This document shows, in pieces, positions 49,488 through 58,415 of a stretch of 64,000 nt of DNA. This DNA comes from Lachnospiraceae bacterium (GTDB lineage: Bacteria > Bacillota > Clostridia > Lachnospirales > Lachnospiraceae): contig JAAVHZ010000006.1 of the NCBI GenBank assembly GCA_014799465.1, positions 124,001-188,000 on the forward strand. Reading direction: 5' to 3'. Every line of letters starts with the position of its first letter. Position 1 is the first letter of the stretch. The notes under the pieces are model-generated. The model was not told the DNA's origin. It saw nothing but the letters and a program-made list of their open reading frames with translations, and did no database searches. The position numbers were made by a program, and so were the translations under genes.

Positions 49488-50779
49488 ATGAATTTTTTTG
49501 GATTATGGAATATGTTGCGAGTTTTATTGAAATTTCCATGTGTTGTGTATTCTGCAGTATATTTCTGACAAAGGAGAAACTTGGGGAAAAAAGATATTTA
49601 TTGATTTTATGGTCGGGTGTTGGAAGCCTATTAACAATTATATTGAATAGGATAGATATTTTTTCATATATAAATTCTATTTTATTTATATTTATACTTT
49701 TTTTAATACAGATACTTATATATAGAATAAAAATAGCGTTATCCATTTTACTTACATTAATATATGCTGTGATTTTAACGGCAGTTGATTTTATGACGGC
49801 ATATTTTACTGCTTTAATATTAGATTCAGAAGCGGGATATTTACTTAATGTTCAAAGTTTACAGAGAGTAGCATGTATATTATTGTCTAAATCGCTTCTG
49901 GTTTTTATCATAATCACATTGAGCAGAATATTCAAAAAGACATTTATATTGATGAAAAAATATGTTGTGATTATGTGTAGTTATTCTATTTTTCTATTAA
50001 TTTCCCTTTTTGTTATGGTGGAACTTAATATGGGAAAGGGAAATACAAAGATAGAAATATTACTTACTACTTTTTTTGTTACATCTATAGTAGTAGAGTT
50101 GTTCATGTTTTATTTTGTTATTAAAACAGGAGAAAGTTATGAGCAAGAACAAAAAGCAGGACTTATTGAAATGAAAAATAGAATGCTCCAGAAATCACTT
50201 GATGAAACGGAGCAGGCATTTAAGTTATGGAGGAGCAGCGTACATGATTATAAAAATAATGTTATAGCATTAATGCAACTTGCTGATGACGGAAATATTG
50301 AGGAGATAAGGAAATATCTTAGTCGTGAAAATGAATTAATTGATAGGAAAATGTTTTATATAAAGACGGGAAATTCTATTGTTGATACGATTGTTAACAC
50401 AAAACAAAATCTGGCAGAGAAAAGAGGAATAACGTTTGTTGTAAATGCTGCTATTCCTGAAAGATGCAATGTTAGTGAGTTGGATCTGGCAAATATATTG
50501 GGTAATCTGATAGATAATGCAATAGAGGCTAGTGTCAATGAGGATGAAGCATATATTGACTTAACTATAAAGGAAGAGAAAATGTTCCTTGTTATGAAGA
50601 TTGTTAATAAATATTCTGGAGAGTTTTCAAAAAAATTGGAAACAACAAAATCTAAAAAAATGTTTCATGGCATTGGGATAGGGAGCATAAAGAGCATTGT
50701 AGACAAATATGGAGGAGAATTTTCAATTAAAAAACAAGGGGATGAGGTTATTGCTAAAATATTGCTTCCCAATTTCTAA
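49484..50779 (+). CDS. AgrC-like GHKL histidine kinase
   Basis: Multi-TM N-terminus, SVHDYKNNVIALMQL, LANILGNLIDNAIEASV, MFHGIGIGSIKSIVDKYGG. Confidence 0.92.
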   Translation: MNEFFWIMEYVASFIEISMCCVFCSIFLTKEKLGEKRYLLILWSGVGSLLTIILNRIDIFSYINSILFIFILFLIQILIYRIKIALSILLTLIYAVILTAVDFMTAYFTALILDSEAGYLLNVQSLQRVACILLSKSLLVFIIITLSRIFKKTFILMKKYVVIMCSYSIFLLISLFVMVELNMGKGNTKIEILLTTFFVTSIVVELFMFYFVIKTGESYEQEQKAGLIEMKNRMLQKSLDETEQAFKLWRSSVHDYKNNVIALMQLADDGNIEEIRKYLSRENELIDRKMFYIKTGNSIVDTIVNTKQNLAEKRGITFVVNAAIPERCNVSELDLANILGNLIDNAIEASVNEDEAYIDLTIKEEKMFLVMKIVNKYSGEFSKKLETTKSKKMFHGIGIGSIKSIVDKYGGEFSIKKQGDEVIAKILLPNF

Positions 50780-50792
50780 AAAGATTTTGCGA

Positions 50793-50826
50793 AATAATGC
50801 TGGTTAAATACCGGCATTATTTTTTT
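50793..50826 (+). terminator. Terminator after agrC-like gene
   Basis: aataatgctgg ttaaata ccggcattatt tttttg. Confidence 0.7.
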
Positions 50827-50841
50827 GCGGATAAAAAATTG

Positions 50842-50908
50842 CAAAATAAACACAAAAACATACAAAATAAACAACATTTCGTTTTGGAATATAGTTGTGT
50901 GCTATTAT
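50842..50908 (+). promoter_or_regulatory. Candidate LytTR-regulated promoter: two direct repeats 21 bp apart plus -10 TATTAT
   Basis: CAAAATAAACA at 50842 and again at 50863; TATTAT at 50903-50908. Confidence 0.55.
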
Positions 50909-51000
50909 CCTGATGTACAGTAAAAACAACGTACATATAAATACTGTTAGAAAATGAAATATATTTCATCAAAAAATAATTAAAAAGGAGGTGTAAGAAT

Positions 51001-51126
51001 ATGAAACTTGTAAAAAAAGTGCTAAATGTTGTGGCAAACCTTACAAGTGAGTCAACTTCAGGGATTGGGTTTTATGAACCAAAGATGCCTAAGGAACTTG
51101 TAAAGCCAGAAAAAGAAAAACAGTAG
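51001..51126 (+). CDS. AgrD-like cyclic peptide autoinducer precursor (41 aa, absent from the ORF track)
   Basis: MKLVKKVLNVVANLTSESTSGIGFYEPKMPKELVKPEKEKQ*; amphipathic N-terminus, PKEL-type acidic tail, aaaaggaggtg RBS, 11 nt upstream of the agrB-like gene. Confidence 0.85.
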   Translation: MKLVKKVLNVVANLTSESTSGIGFYEPKMPKELVKPEKEKQ

Positions 51127-51137
51127 GTGAGGCATAA

Positions 51138-51728
51138 ATGTTCAGGTATTTTGCAGAAGATATTGCATTCATATTGATAAAAAATAAAATACTGGATATA
51201 GAAAACAGGGATGTATATGTTTACAGTATTGAGGCTATTTTGTTAAATTCAATTCTTTTATTGTCCCTTTTGGGGATAAGTATAGTAGCAAAAAGTTTGA
51301 TATTTTTTATCGGTTTTTTATTGTTTTTTGTTCCGATAAGGACATTTACAGGCGGATACCATGCAAAACATAGTGAAACATGTTTTGCAATGTCAGTGGG
51401 TGTGTATGTGGTTTCAATGTTTATTTTTAAATATAACTCAAATCTTTATAAGAGCGTAACAGCAATTATATTGTTTGGATTGGCAATAATCATTCTTTTG
51501 ATATGGTCACCATTAAAGAACCCGAATCATCCATTAGCTGATTATCAATACAAAAGAAATAGAAGGATAGCATACAGTATTATTATAATGTATATTGTGT
51601 CATTTGTGGTTTCTTTAGAAAAGGATTATACAATAGCATCGAGTGAAGTGATATTTATTGTACTTGTTTCAGTTTTCTTAATTATAGGAAAATTTGAGAA
51701 ACAAAAACAAGCATTCCAAGATGCTTAA
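51138..51728 (+). CDS. AgrB-like accessory gene regulator / AIP-processing membrane protease
   Basis: RTFTGGYHAKHSETCFAMS with His and Cys 7 residues apart as in AgrB; multi-TM. Confidence 0.93.
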   Translation: MFRYFAEDIAFILIKNKILDIENRDVYVYSIEAILLNSILLLSLLGISIVAKSLIFFIGFLLFFVPIRTFTGGYHAKHSETCFAMSVGVYVVSMFIFKYNSNLYKSVTAIILFGLAIIILLIWSPLKNPNHPLADYQYKRNRRIAYSIIIMYIVSFVVSLEKDYTIASSEVIFIVLVSVFLIIGKFEKQKQAFQDA

Positions 51729-51770
51729 AATAACAAATTTAAAATAAGAAAATTTTGGAGGTAAATTAAG

Positions 51771-51850
51771 ATGAAGAATAAATTAAAGAGAGCAGTTAGT
51801 GCATTAATGGTCGCAGGAGTATTGGCTACGTCAACAGTTCCGGCATTAGC
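51771..51850 (+). repeat. Direct repeat unit 1 (bacteriocin signal-peptide coding region)
   Basis: Near-identical to 52192-52271; upstream RBS gtatggaggtaaattaag/ttttggaggtaaattaag also shared. Confidence 0.93.
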
Positions 51851-52076
51851 AGCAAATGCGGGAGGAGGAAAATGGGATTATGGCACAAAGGTAGTTGGGT
51901 TAAATAAAAAGCTGGTTTACTCAAACTATTATCATGGAACAAAAAAACATAAATCAAGTGTTTCAATCGGAACAACATATATAAGTAGTGGTTGGGTAGG
52001 GAAAGGAAACACATCTTATGCAAGTGCTACAGGTTCATGGACGGCACAAACACAAGCAAATTATGATTACAAATAG
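51771..52076 (+). CDS. Lactococcin 972-family bacteriocin precursor, copy 1
   Basis: Sec signal ending ALA; AGGGKWDYGTK...NYYHGTKKHKSSVSIG. Confidence 0.85.
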   Translation: MKNKLKRAVSALMVAGVLATSTVPALAANAGGGKWDYGTKVVGLNKKLVYSNYYHGTKKHKSSVSIGTTYISSGWVGKGNTSYASATGSWTAQTQANYDYK

Positions 52077-52191
52077 TAATTATTAAATTCGGTTGTATTA
52101 AGTGAAAAATTTATAATTAACAGAGGTTTCACAGATAGAAAAGTTTATGTGATTAAAATAACGAATTAGAAAAGTATGGAGGTAAATTAAG

Positions 52192-52271
52192 ATGAAGAAT
52201 AAATTAAAGAGAGCAGTTAGTGCATTAATGGTCGCAGGAGTATTGGCTACATCAACAGTTCCGGTATTAGC
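52192..52271 (+). repeat. Direct repeat unit 2 (bacteriocin signal-peptide coding region)
   Basis: Near-identical to 51771-51850. Confidence 0.93.
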
Positions 52272-52503
52272 AGCAACAGCACATGTAGGAGGCGGAATAT
52301 GGAATTATGGCACACAGATAGTTGATTTCAATAAAAAGCTGGTTTACTCATCCTATTATCATCCAACAAAAACGCACAGAACAAGTGTTTCAATCGGAAC
52401 AACATATGCAAGCAGTGGTTGGGTAGGTAAAGGAAAGACAGCTTATGCAAGAGCTATAGGCTCACGTTTTTCAGTAGGAAAGGCATATTATAGTTGTAAA
52501 TAG
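52192..52503 (+). CDS. Lactococcin 972-family bacteriocin precursor, copy 2
   Basis: Same signal peptide; VGGGIWNYGTQ...SYYHPTKTHRTSVSIGTTYASSGWVGKG. Confidence 0.85.
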   Translation: MKNKLKRAVSALMVAGVLATSTVPVLAATAHVGGGIWNYGTQIVDFNKKLVYSSYYHPTKTHRTSVSIGTTYASSGWVGKGKTAYARAIGSRFSVGKAYYSCK

Positions 52504-52620
52504 TAATTATTAAATTATACCGTTGCATTAAGTGAGAAATATACAATTTACAAAAATTTTGCATATAGTAAAAATTTATATTTTGTAGTTTCTCTCTTAA
52601 AATGCAATAGTCCTATAATA

Positions 52621-54834
52621 ATGAGGTGTATTATGAAAAAAGTAATAAGCATAATGATTTGCATTCTTATTGTGATTCAATTAGGGATAGGAATATTATC
52701 AGAATCAAATCGTGAAATTGAAAAATTATCAGGATTAGAAGATAAATATTGTAAAAGTTTTTCCATGCCGGATAACGAAAACATAAATAACCCGGAAAAA
52801 GTATATGAGATATTAAAGAAAACTGCGGATAGAAATAATGCGAATACATTTCGGTCTTTGCTAAAAGATGGAGAAGACGGCGGTTATGAAGTAGTTAAAT
52901 TTATTTATTTATCGGGAGAAAGCCACTATTTTAATTATTTTAAAATAACCGGAAAAACATTTAAGACTATTAATGGAAAAATGGAGGATAGTGAGGATTT
53001 TATTTCTTCCAGAGATACAGAAAATGAGAATCAGATTGGCAAAATAAGTACCCATATGCATAATTTGGATATTACTTTGAGAACCTTGAATCAACAGATG
53101 AACTATTTTAAAACTTCTGGATTATATTATGTGGAATTTCTCGATGAAAACAAAAAAGAGAAATTTATACAAGAACTAAAACAAAGTTTGGAGAATGAAT
53201 TTAGTATAGAATTAGAAAATCAGGATTTTGAAGCGGGTAAAAATAAATTAGACCTTCCATATACCGATTCAGGATTTTACGTTATTATGGAAATGGTATC
53301 AGTTTTTTTGATTATTCTTTGCTGTATGTATTATTATTTTAGGGAAAATAAGCAGATTGCTGTTCACAACTTATTCGGAATAACTGAGAAAAGAACTACC
53401 TTCTTATTACAAAAAGGATTCTATGGAGTATGTTTGATTGGAATGGTGTCAGGAATAGCAGTATTATTAATTTATAGCAGAGACCCATTATATGTGTGGA
53501 GTGTTATTTGGAGAACAATAGTGCTTTTGGCAGTATTATTTGGATTACTTTACATTATAGGAATATTCTTTCAGCATATAGTTGATATTCATGATGCATT
53601 AACAGGCAAGAGCAGCACTAATCATATATTATGTTTTAATTATTTGGTAAAAGCAGTGTGTATTATTATTGTCTTATATATTGGAGGCAATATTTATGCC
53701 GAATACAAGGAGTATAATACAGTAAAACAGAGTTATAAGAGTTGGGAAAATGCAAAGGATTATGGAGTATTCTATCCTTATTATATTGGATATGATTTGA
53801 CAGAGCAAGAACAGTGTTCTACGGAAAAAACAATAAGTGAGGATTTGTATTCCGGTTTGAATGCAAAAGAGGCAATATATATTAATTCCAGAAATTTTGA
53901 ACAGGAGTATCTTGACTTAAATGGGGAACCTATGCCTTGGGAATCTGTAACAGTCAATCCAAACTATTTGATACAGTTCCCTGTTTTGGATGAGAATGGT
54001 AAAGAAATTACTATTTCAGAAAAAGAAACAGATTGGATTTTGATTGTTCCGGAAAAGTATAAAGAACAGGAGGAAGAGATTGTGGAAATCTTTTCGGAAG
54101 ACAGAAAAGACTGTTATGAAACTTCGGAAGATGTATATGGAGAAGAAATCTCTGCTGTGGTAAAAAATCAAAATGTTAAAATCATATGGATGAAAGATAA
54201 TCAGAAGATATTTAGCTTTAATTCAAACGTATATCCTGAAAACAATAATATGATTGAAGAACCTGTTATTCAGGTTATGACTACAAATAATAGCTGTACT
54301 ATAGACAGATATTGTGTTCAGGGAAATGGGACAACGGATCCGTTAAAACTAAAAATATCAGGCGACAGTAAAAAAACATATGAATCATTAAAGGATTTGT
54401 TAAGCAGCCAGCAGTTGGATGACAATCTTAAACATATTGTTTCGTGTAATGAGGAAGCTGCACAAAAACTCAATACAATTTATGCGAATATAAGGCTTTC
54501 AGCAATGTTACTTGCTGTTTTAATATTCGTATGGCTGTTGAATAGTTTTCAGAGTACAGTTATCTTATTTGATAAAAATAAAAAAGATTTTGTGATAAAG
54601 AGAATATCCGGTTGGAACTGGCAATCTATATATGGAAAATATTTATGGAGGGAGTTTGCCGTATTATTGTTTATTACTGCAGGAATTGTGGTTGCTAATC
54701 CGATAAAAGGAGCAAATATGTATTGCTATTTTGGCATAGATGCATTAATTGTATTAATAGAAGTAGCCGTATTTCAGTTTTGCATTAGATATTCTGAAAA
54801 AAATAAAGTAGTGGAGGCATTGAAAGGAGAATAA
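52621..54834 (+). CDS. Bacteriocin-associated integral membrane protein (DUF1430-like), lactococcin 972 export/immunity type
   Basis: N-terminal TM, large extracellular region, C-terminal FtsX-like TM cluster; position between Lcn972-like genes and ABC ATPase. Confidence 0.8.
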   Translation: MRCIMKKVISIMICILIVIQLGIGILSESNREIEKLSGLEDKYCKSFSMPDNENINNPEKVYEILKKTADRNNANTFRSLLKDGEDGGYEVVKFIYLSGESHYFNYFKITGKTFKTINGKMEDSEDFISSRDTENENQIGKISTHMHNLDITLRTLNQQMNYFKTSGLYYVEFLDENKKEKFIQELKQSLENEFSIELENQDFEAGKNKLDLPYTDSGFYVIMEMVSVFLIILCCMYYYFRENKQIAVHNLFGITEKRTTFLLQKGFYGVCLIGMVSGIAVLLIYSRDPLYVWSVIWRTIVLLAVLFGLLYIIGIFFQHIVDIHDALTGKSSTNHILCFNYLVKAVCIIIVLYIGGNIYAEYKEYNTVKQSYKSWENAKDYGVFYPYYIGYDLTEQEQCSTEKTISEDLYSGLNAKEAIYINSRNFEQEYLDLNGEPMPWESVTVNPNYLIQFPVLDENGKEITISEKETDWILIVPEKYKEQEEEIVEIFSEDRKDCYETSEDVYGEEISAVVKNQNVKIIWMKDNQKIFSFNSNVYPENNNMIEEPVIQVMTTNNSCTIDRYCVQGNGTTDPLKLKISGDSKKTYESLKDLLSSQQLDDNLKHIVSCNEEAAQKLNTIYANIRLSAMLLAVLIFVWLLNSFQSTVILFDKNKKDFVIKRISGWNWQSIYGKYLWREFAVLLFITAGIVVANPIKGANMYCYFGIDALIVLIEVAVFQFCIRYSEKNKVVEALKGE

Positions 54835-54838
54835 AATT

Positions 54839-55480
54839 ATGGAAACAATCTGCAAATTAGAAAAAGTCCAAAAGAGTTTTCAGGATAAAATTGTATTTAA
54901 AGATTTTTCAATGGAAGTGAAAAAAGGAGATTTTGTATGCCTGGCTGGACCCAGCGGAAGTGGAAAGAGTACAATATTAAATTTAATTGGTATGTTTGAA
55001 CAGGCGGATGGTGGTAAAATTGAATTGTTTGGAGAATCATTGCCACATATGACAAGCCGAAAAGGAAAAGAAATTATGCGTGATAAAATTTTTTATATTT
55101 TTCAGAATTTTGCACTGGTTGATGACAAAAGTATTTACTATAATCTGAGTATTCCGTTGATATACTCTAAGAAAAGTAAGCAGGAGAAACAAAAAGAAAT
55201 GCAGAATGCATTGGAGTCTGTAGGACTTCAATTGCCTTTAAGTAAGAAAATATATCAGCTTTCAGGTGGAGAACAGCAGAGAGTTGCGATTGCCAGAGCA
55301 TTTTTGAGAAACTTTGAATTGATATTAGCAGATGAGCCTACGGGCTCTTTAGATTCGGGAAATAAAAGATTAATAATGAATATCTTAAAACAGTTTAATA
55401 AGGAAGGGAAAACCATAATCATGGTTTCACATGATGAGGAGATTATTAATGACTGCCTGAAAGTTGTGAGGTTATCATAA
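54839..55480 (+). CDS. ABC transporter ATP-binding protein, lactococcin 972 type
   Basis: Walker A GPSGSGKST, LSGGEQQRVAIARAFL, LADEPTGSLD; follows permease by 4 nt. Confidence 0.93.
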   Translation: METICKLEKVQKSFQDKIVFKDFSMEVKKGDFVCLAGPSGSGKSTILNLIGMFEQADGGKIELFGESLPHMTSRKGKEIMRDKIFYIFQNFALVDDKSIYYNLSIPLIYSKKSKQEKQKEMQNALESVGLQLPLSKKIYQLSGGEQQRVAIARAFLRNFELILADEPTGSLDSGNKRLIMNILKQFNKEGKTIIMVSHDEEIINDCLKVVRLS

Positions 55481-55594
55481 AAACTTCATGTAACTTATAT
55501 TGGATAGTTGAATGACTTGCGAAATAGTCAGATTAGTTTGTGTGATATAATATGTTTTGTTATTGATACCCCTTTTTGTATTAATCAATAGATT

Positions 55595-55643
55595 AAAAGC
55601 TTGAATGGTGAAGGGTGGCTGTTTGTCAGTTCAAGCTTTTTTT
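55595..55643 (+). terminator. Terminator of the bacteriocin operon
   Basis: aaaagcttgaa ... ttcaagctttttttt. Confidence 0.75.
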
Positions 55644-55669
55644 AATACAAAAAGTGTTTATATTAAGAT

Positions 55670-55711
55670 ATACACATATGACACCGGACTTTGGTCATAT
55701 GTGTATTTTTT
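55670..55711. terminator. Bidirectional terminator-like hairpin
   Basis: ATACACATATGAC / GTCATATGTGTAT perfect 13-bp arms followed by TTTTTT. Confidence 0.75.
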
Positions 55712-55766
55712 CTTCTTATTTTCCATCCATTTCGTCACATTCTAATATAAATTGCGTAATATTATA

Positions 55767-57551
55767 TCAGAATATTAATGTCCATGTCCTAAACCATCTT
55801 AAAAATGTAATGGCATAATTTTTATTGATTGGAAGTCCTGATATTACAGGATAGAACATTATAAATAATGCTATGGCAATGCCACAATATACGAAGCATC
55901 CAATCATAACTTTTTTCTTTCCAGATTCGGCAGTCTGCATATGGTAGAAATTATGCATACAGTATCCGAGCAGCAGTACAACAAATGGTGTACTTGGAAA
56001 ATAATGGTATATAAATGTGTATCTTGTTACAAGAAACCATGGTACATATTGAGCAGCATAACTTACCAGCAGGAACTCTGCTTTTTTATCATTATACGCT
56101 ATGGCTCTGTATACCGCATATGATGCAGCAAGTATTCCGAGCCACCATACGGCAGGATTGCCAAAAGATGATATACCTTCAGATATGGTTGAAGTAATCT
56201 CTTTTGAGTAAAACAATATAGGTCTTACCATGGTTGGCCACTGATACCAGTGTGAAGAGTATGCATGAACTTCTTTAAGACCTGAATGGTAATTAAACAT
56301 ATCGACCTGATTTTCCAGCATACGTTCAATAAGACTTTTATTTTCGTAATAGCTTACAAAAGGAATATATGACAGAACATATATAATTCCCGGTATTATT
56401 ATGAAAAACAGCACACAAAACAGTAAAGTATATATTGTGTACTTAGGAAATGTTTTAATTACAGATTCATGGCTTATTCCATCTGATTCACCATTAGGAT
56501 TAAGTTTTGCGTACCTGTACTCCCTAAAGCGTTTAAACATATGATAAAAAAATATTATTGCAAGTCCCACACCGGCGTAACAACCGGTCCACTTGCTTGC
56601 ACAACCCAGTCCCATTGATATTCCGCATAATCCTAGAGGAATAAATGTTTTCTTTAATGCGGTATCATAAAATGTCATGGAAACGTACCTGTACATAAAG
56701 TAATACATAAGTATTATAAAGAATGTGACATATACATCTATAGTTGAAATACGTGTCTGCGAAAAATGCATAAAATCAAATGTGAACAGCAGGCAAATAA
56801 TTGTTGTGAGCCATGTCTTTTCAAACATTTTCTTTGCAAATGTATATATGGCAGGTATCATCATAATTCCAAACAATGTTCCTACAATTCTCCAGCCAAA
56901 CGGATTCATTCCAAATATTAAAATTCCGATAGAAATAAAAATTTTGCCCAGTGGCGGATGAGTATTTTCATATGTTGTAATACCATGTATAAACTCATAA
57001 GCAGTACGGGCATGGTATATTTCATCAAAGTAAGTACTATCCCTGAAAGTGCTTATTTCAGGACATAAATCTTGTTCATCGAAAAGATTAGAAAAATCAT
57101 CTGCATTTACGGGCGTTATTATATTACCTTGTGAGTCCTTAATAACCACCTCAAAAAGAGAAGCTTTGGGAGATGATAATGTAATCATCAAATAGCGGCA
57201 TGAGTTTTCTGCTTTTATGCTTCCCCAGGAAAAGACAGAATCAATTTTTTTAGTTCCATAATTGTCCCACATTTCTGATGTAGAGTTTCTTCCTGTTACA
57301 GACATATTAAAGTAAGCATACTGCCCCATATAATAACTTACACTTTCTATATCTTTTACTTCACCAAAATCAAGAATAATGTTCTGACCGTCAGATGCGT
57401 TCCAACCTGTATCAGGTGCATCCATATCTCCAAGATTAAATAAAGCAATGGCACTGTATATTACCGTTATTGTAATAAGAATTATCCAGTCCTTTTTTGT
57501 AAATTTGTAATTTGTTTTGCTTCTTTGAAAGCTTATTTTTTTTTCAGACAT
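55767..57551 (-). CDS. PMT-family dolichyl/polyprenyl-phosphate-mannose protein mannosyltransferase-like glycosyltransferase
   Basis: Multi-TM; STYFDEIYHARTAYEFIHGITTYENTHPPLGKIFISIGI (catalytic DE and HPP motifs). Confidence 0.88.
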   Translation of the reverse strand: MSEKKISFQRSKTNYKFTKKDWIILITITVIYSAIALFNLGDMDAPDTGWNASDGQNIILDFGEVKDIESVSYYMGQYAYFNMSVTGRNSTSEMWDNYGTKKIDSVFSWGSIKAENSCRYLMITLSSPKASLFEVVIKDSQGNIITPVNADDFSNLFDEQDLCPEISTFRDSTYFDEIYHARTAYEFIHGITTYENTHPPLGKIFISIGILIFGMNPFGWRIVGTLFGIMMIPAIYTFAKKMFEKTWLTTIICLLFTFDFMHFSQTRISTIDVYVTFFIILMYYFMYRYVSMTFYDTALKKTFIPLGLCGISMGLGCASKWTGCYAGVGLAIIFFYHMFKRFREYRYAKLNPNGESDGISHESVIKTFPKYTIYTLLFCVLFFIIIPGIIYVLSYIPFVSYYENKSLIERMLENQVDMFNYHSGLKEVHAYSSHWYQWPTMVRPILFYSKEITSTISEGISSFGNPAVWWLGILAASYAVYRAIAYNDKKAEFLLVSYAAQYVPWFLVTRYTFIYHYFPSTPFVVLLLGYCMHNFYHMQTAESGKKKVMIGCFVYCGIAIALFIMFYPVISGLPINKNYAITFLRWFRTWTLIF

Positions 57552-57624
57552 ATTTATCCTCCAAGTCAAAGTACTGATTATAATCTATGATTGTAACATA
57601 AAAATGCGGAAAAATATATAGTAT

Positions 57625-58413
57625 TTATGAACCACTTGATTTGTAATGTTTTACCCCAAATTTCCACAGCAGCATGGCAGGAATCAGAAATAAACACGCT
57701 GCTAAAGGCAAAAATATCAGGAACAAATCAGTTCTCTTTTCTAAAATGTACAAGAGAGGATAATATTGAATCAAAGCATAAGGTATACAAAATGTAGTGA
57801 ATAATAACATTTTCTTACCATAAATACCTATAGGATATTTCCCGAATTCTCTGGCTCCATCGGTAAATACATTTATAAATTCCAATCCGTCCAGTGTGAA
57901 AAAACATAATGCAGCATATATTAAGAATAAGCCGCTGAAAACGCATGTACCTCCGATTAGCATAAATACTATGGTAAATATTTTTTTATAGTCCCATAGT
58001 ACTTCACATTTTAAAATACCATATGTAAACATCACAATTGCCTGTAGCATTCTTCCGATTCGTGTCAACTCAAATGCACTTCCCATAATCTGTATTATTT
58101 CGTTTTGGGGGCGTACCAATACACGGTCAAAATCACCGCTTTTCACAGTGCCGGAAAAAGTATCAAACCCGCGTGCAAACATTTCGGCAATTGAAAATTC
58201 CATTAAAATAATAGAAAAACATAACAAAACTTCATTGTATGTAAAATCCTGCACTTTAGAAAATCTCTGAAACATAAAGAATATCCCTAAAAACACATTA
58301 AATGATATTAAAAACTGCCCTATTGCTGTTAATAAAAAAGATGTTTTATACTGCATCATAGATTTTACTATTATAGAAATATAATGAATGTACAAACGTA
58401 TAGATTTACTCAT
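57625..58413 (-). CDS. ABC-2 type transporter permease
   Basis: Six-TM pattern, GDFDRVLVRPQNEIIQIMG; overlaps upstream permease. Confidence 0.85.
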   Translation of the reverse strand: MSKSIRLYIHYISIIVKSMMQYKTSFLLTAIGQFLISFNVFLGIFFMFQRFSKVQDFTYNEVLLCFSIILMEFSIAEMFARGFDTFSGTVKSGDFDRVLVRPQNEIIQIMGSAFELTRIGRMLQAIVMFTYGILKCEVLWDYKKIFTIVFMLIGGTCVFSGLFLIYAALCFFTLDGLEFINVFTDGAREFGKYPIGIYGKKMLLFTTFCIPYALIQYYPLLYILEKRTDLFLIFLPLAACLFLIPAMLLWKFGVKHYKSSGS

Positions 58414-58415
58414 GC

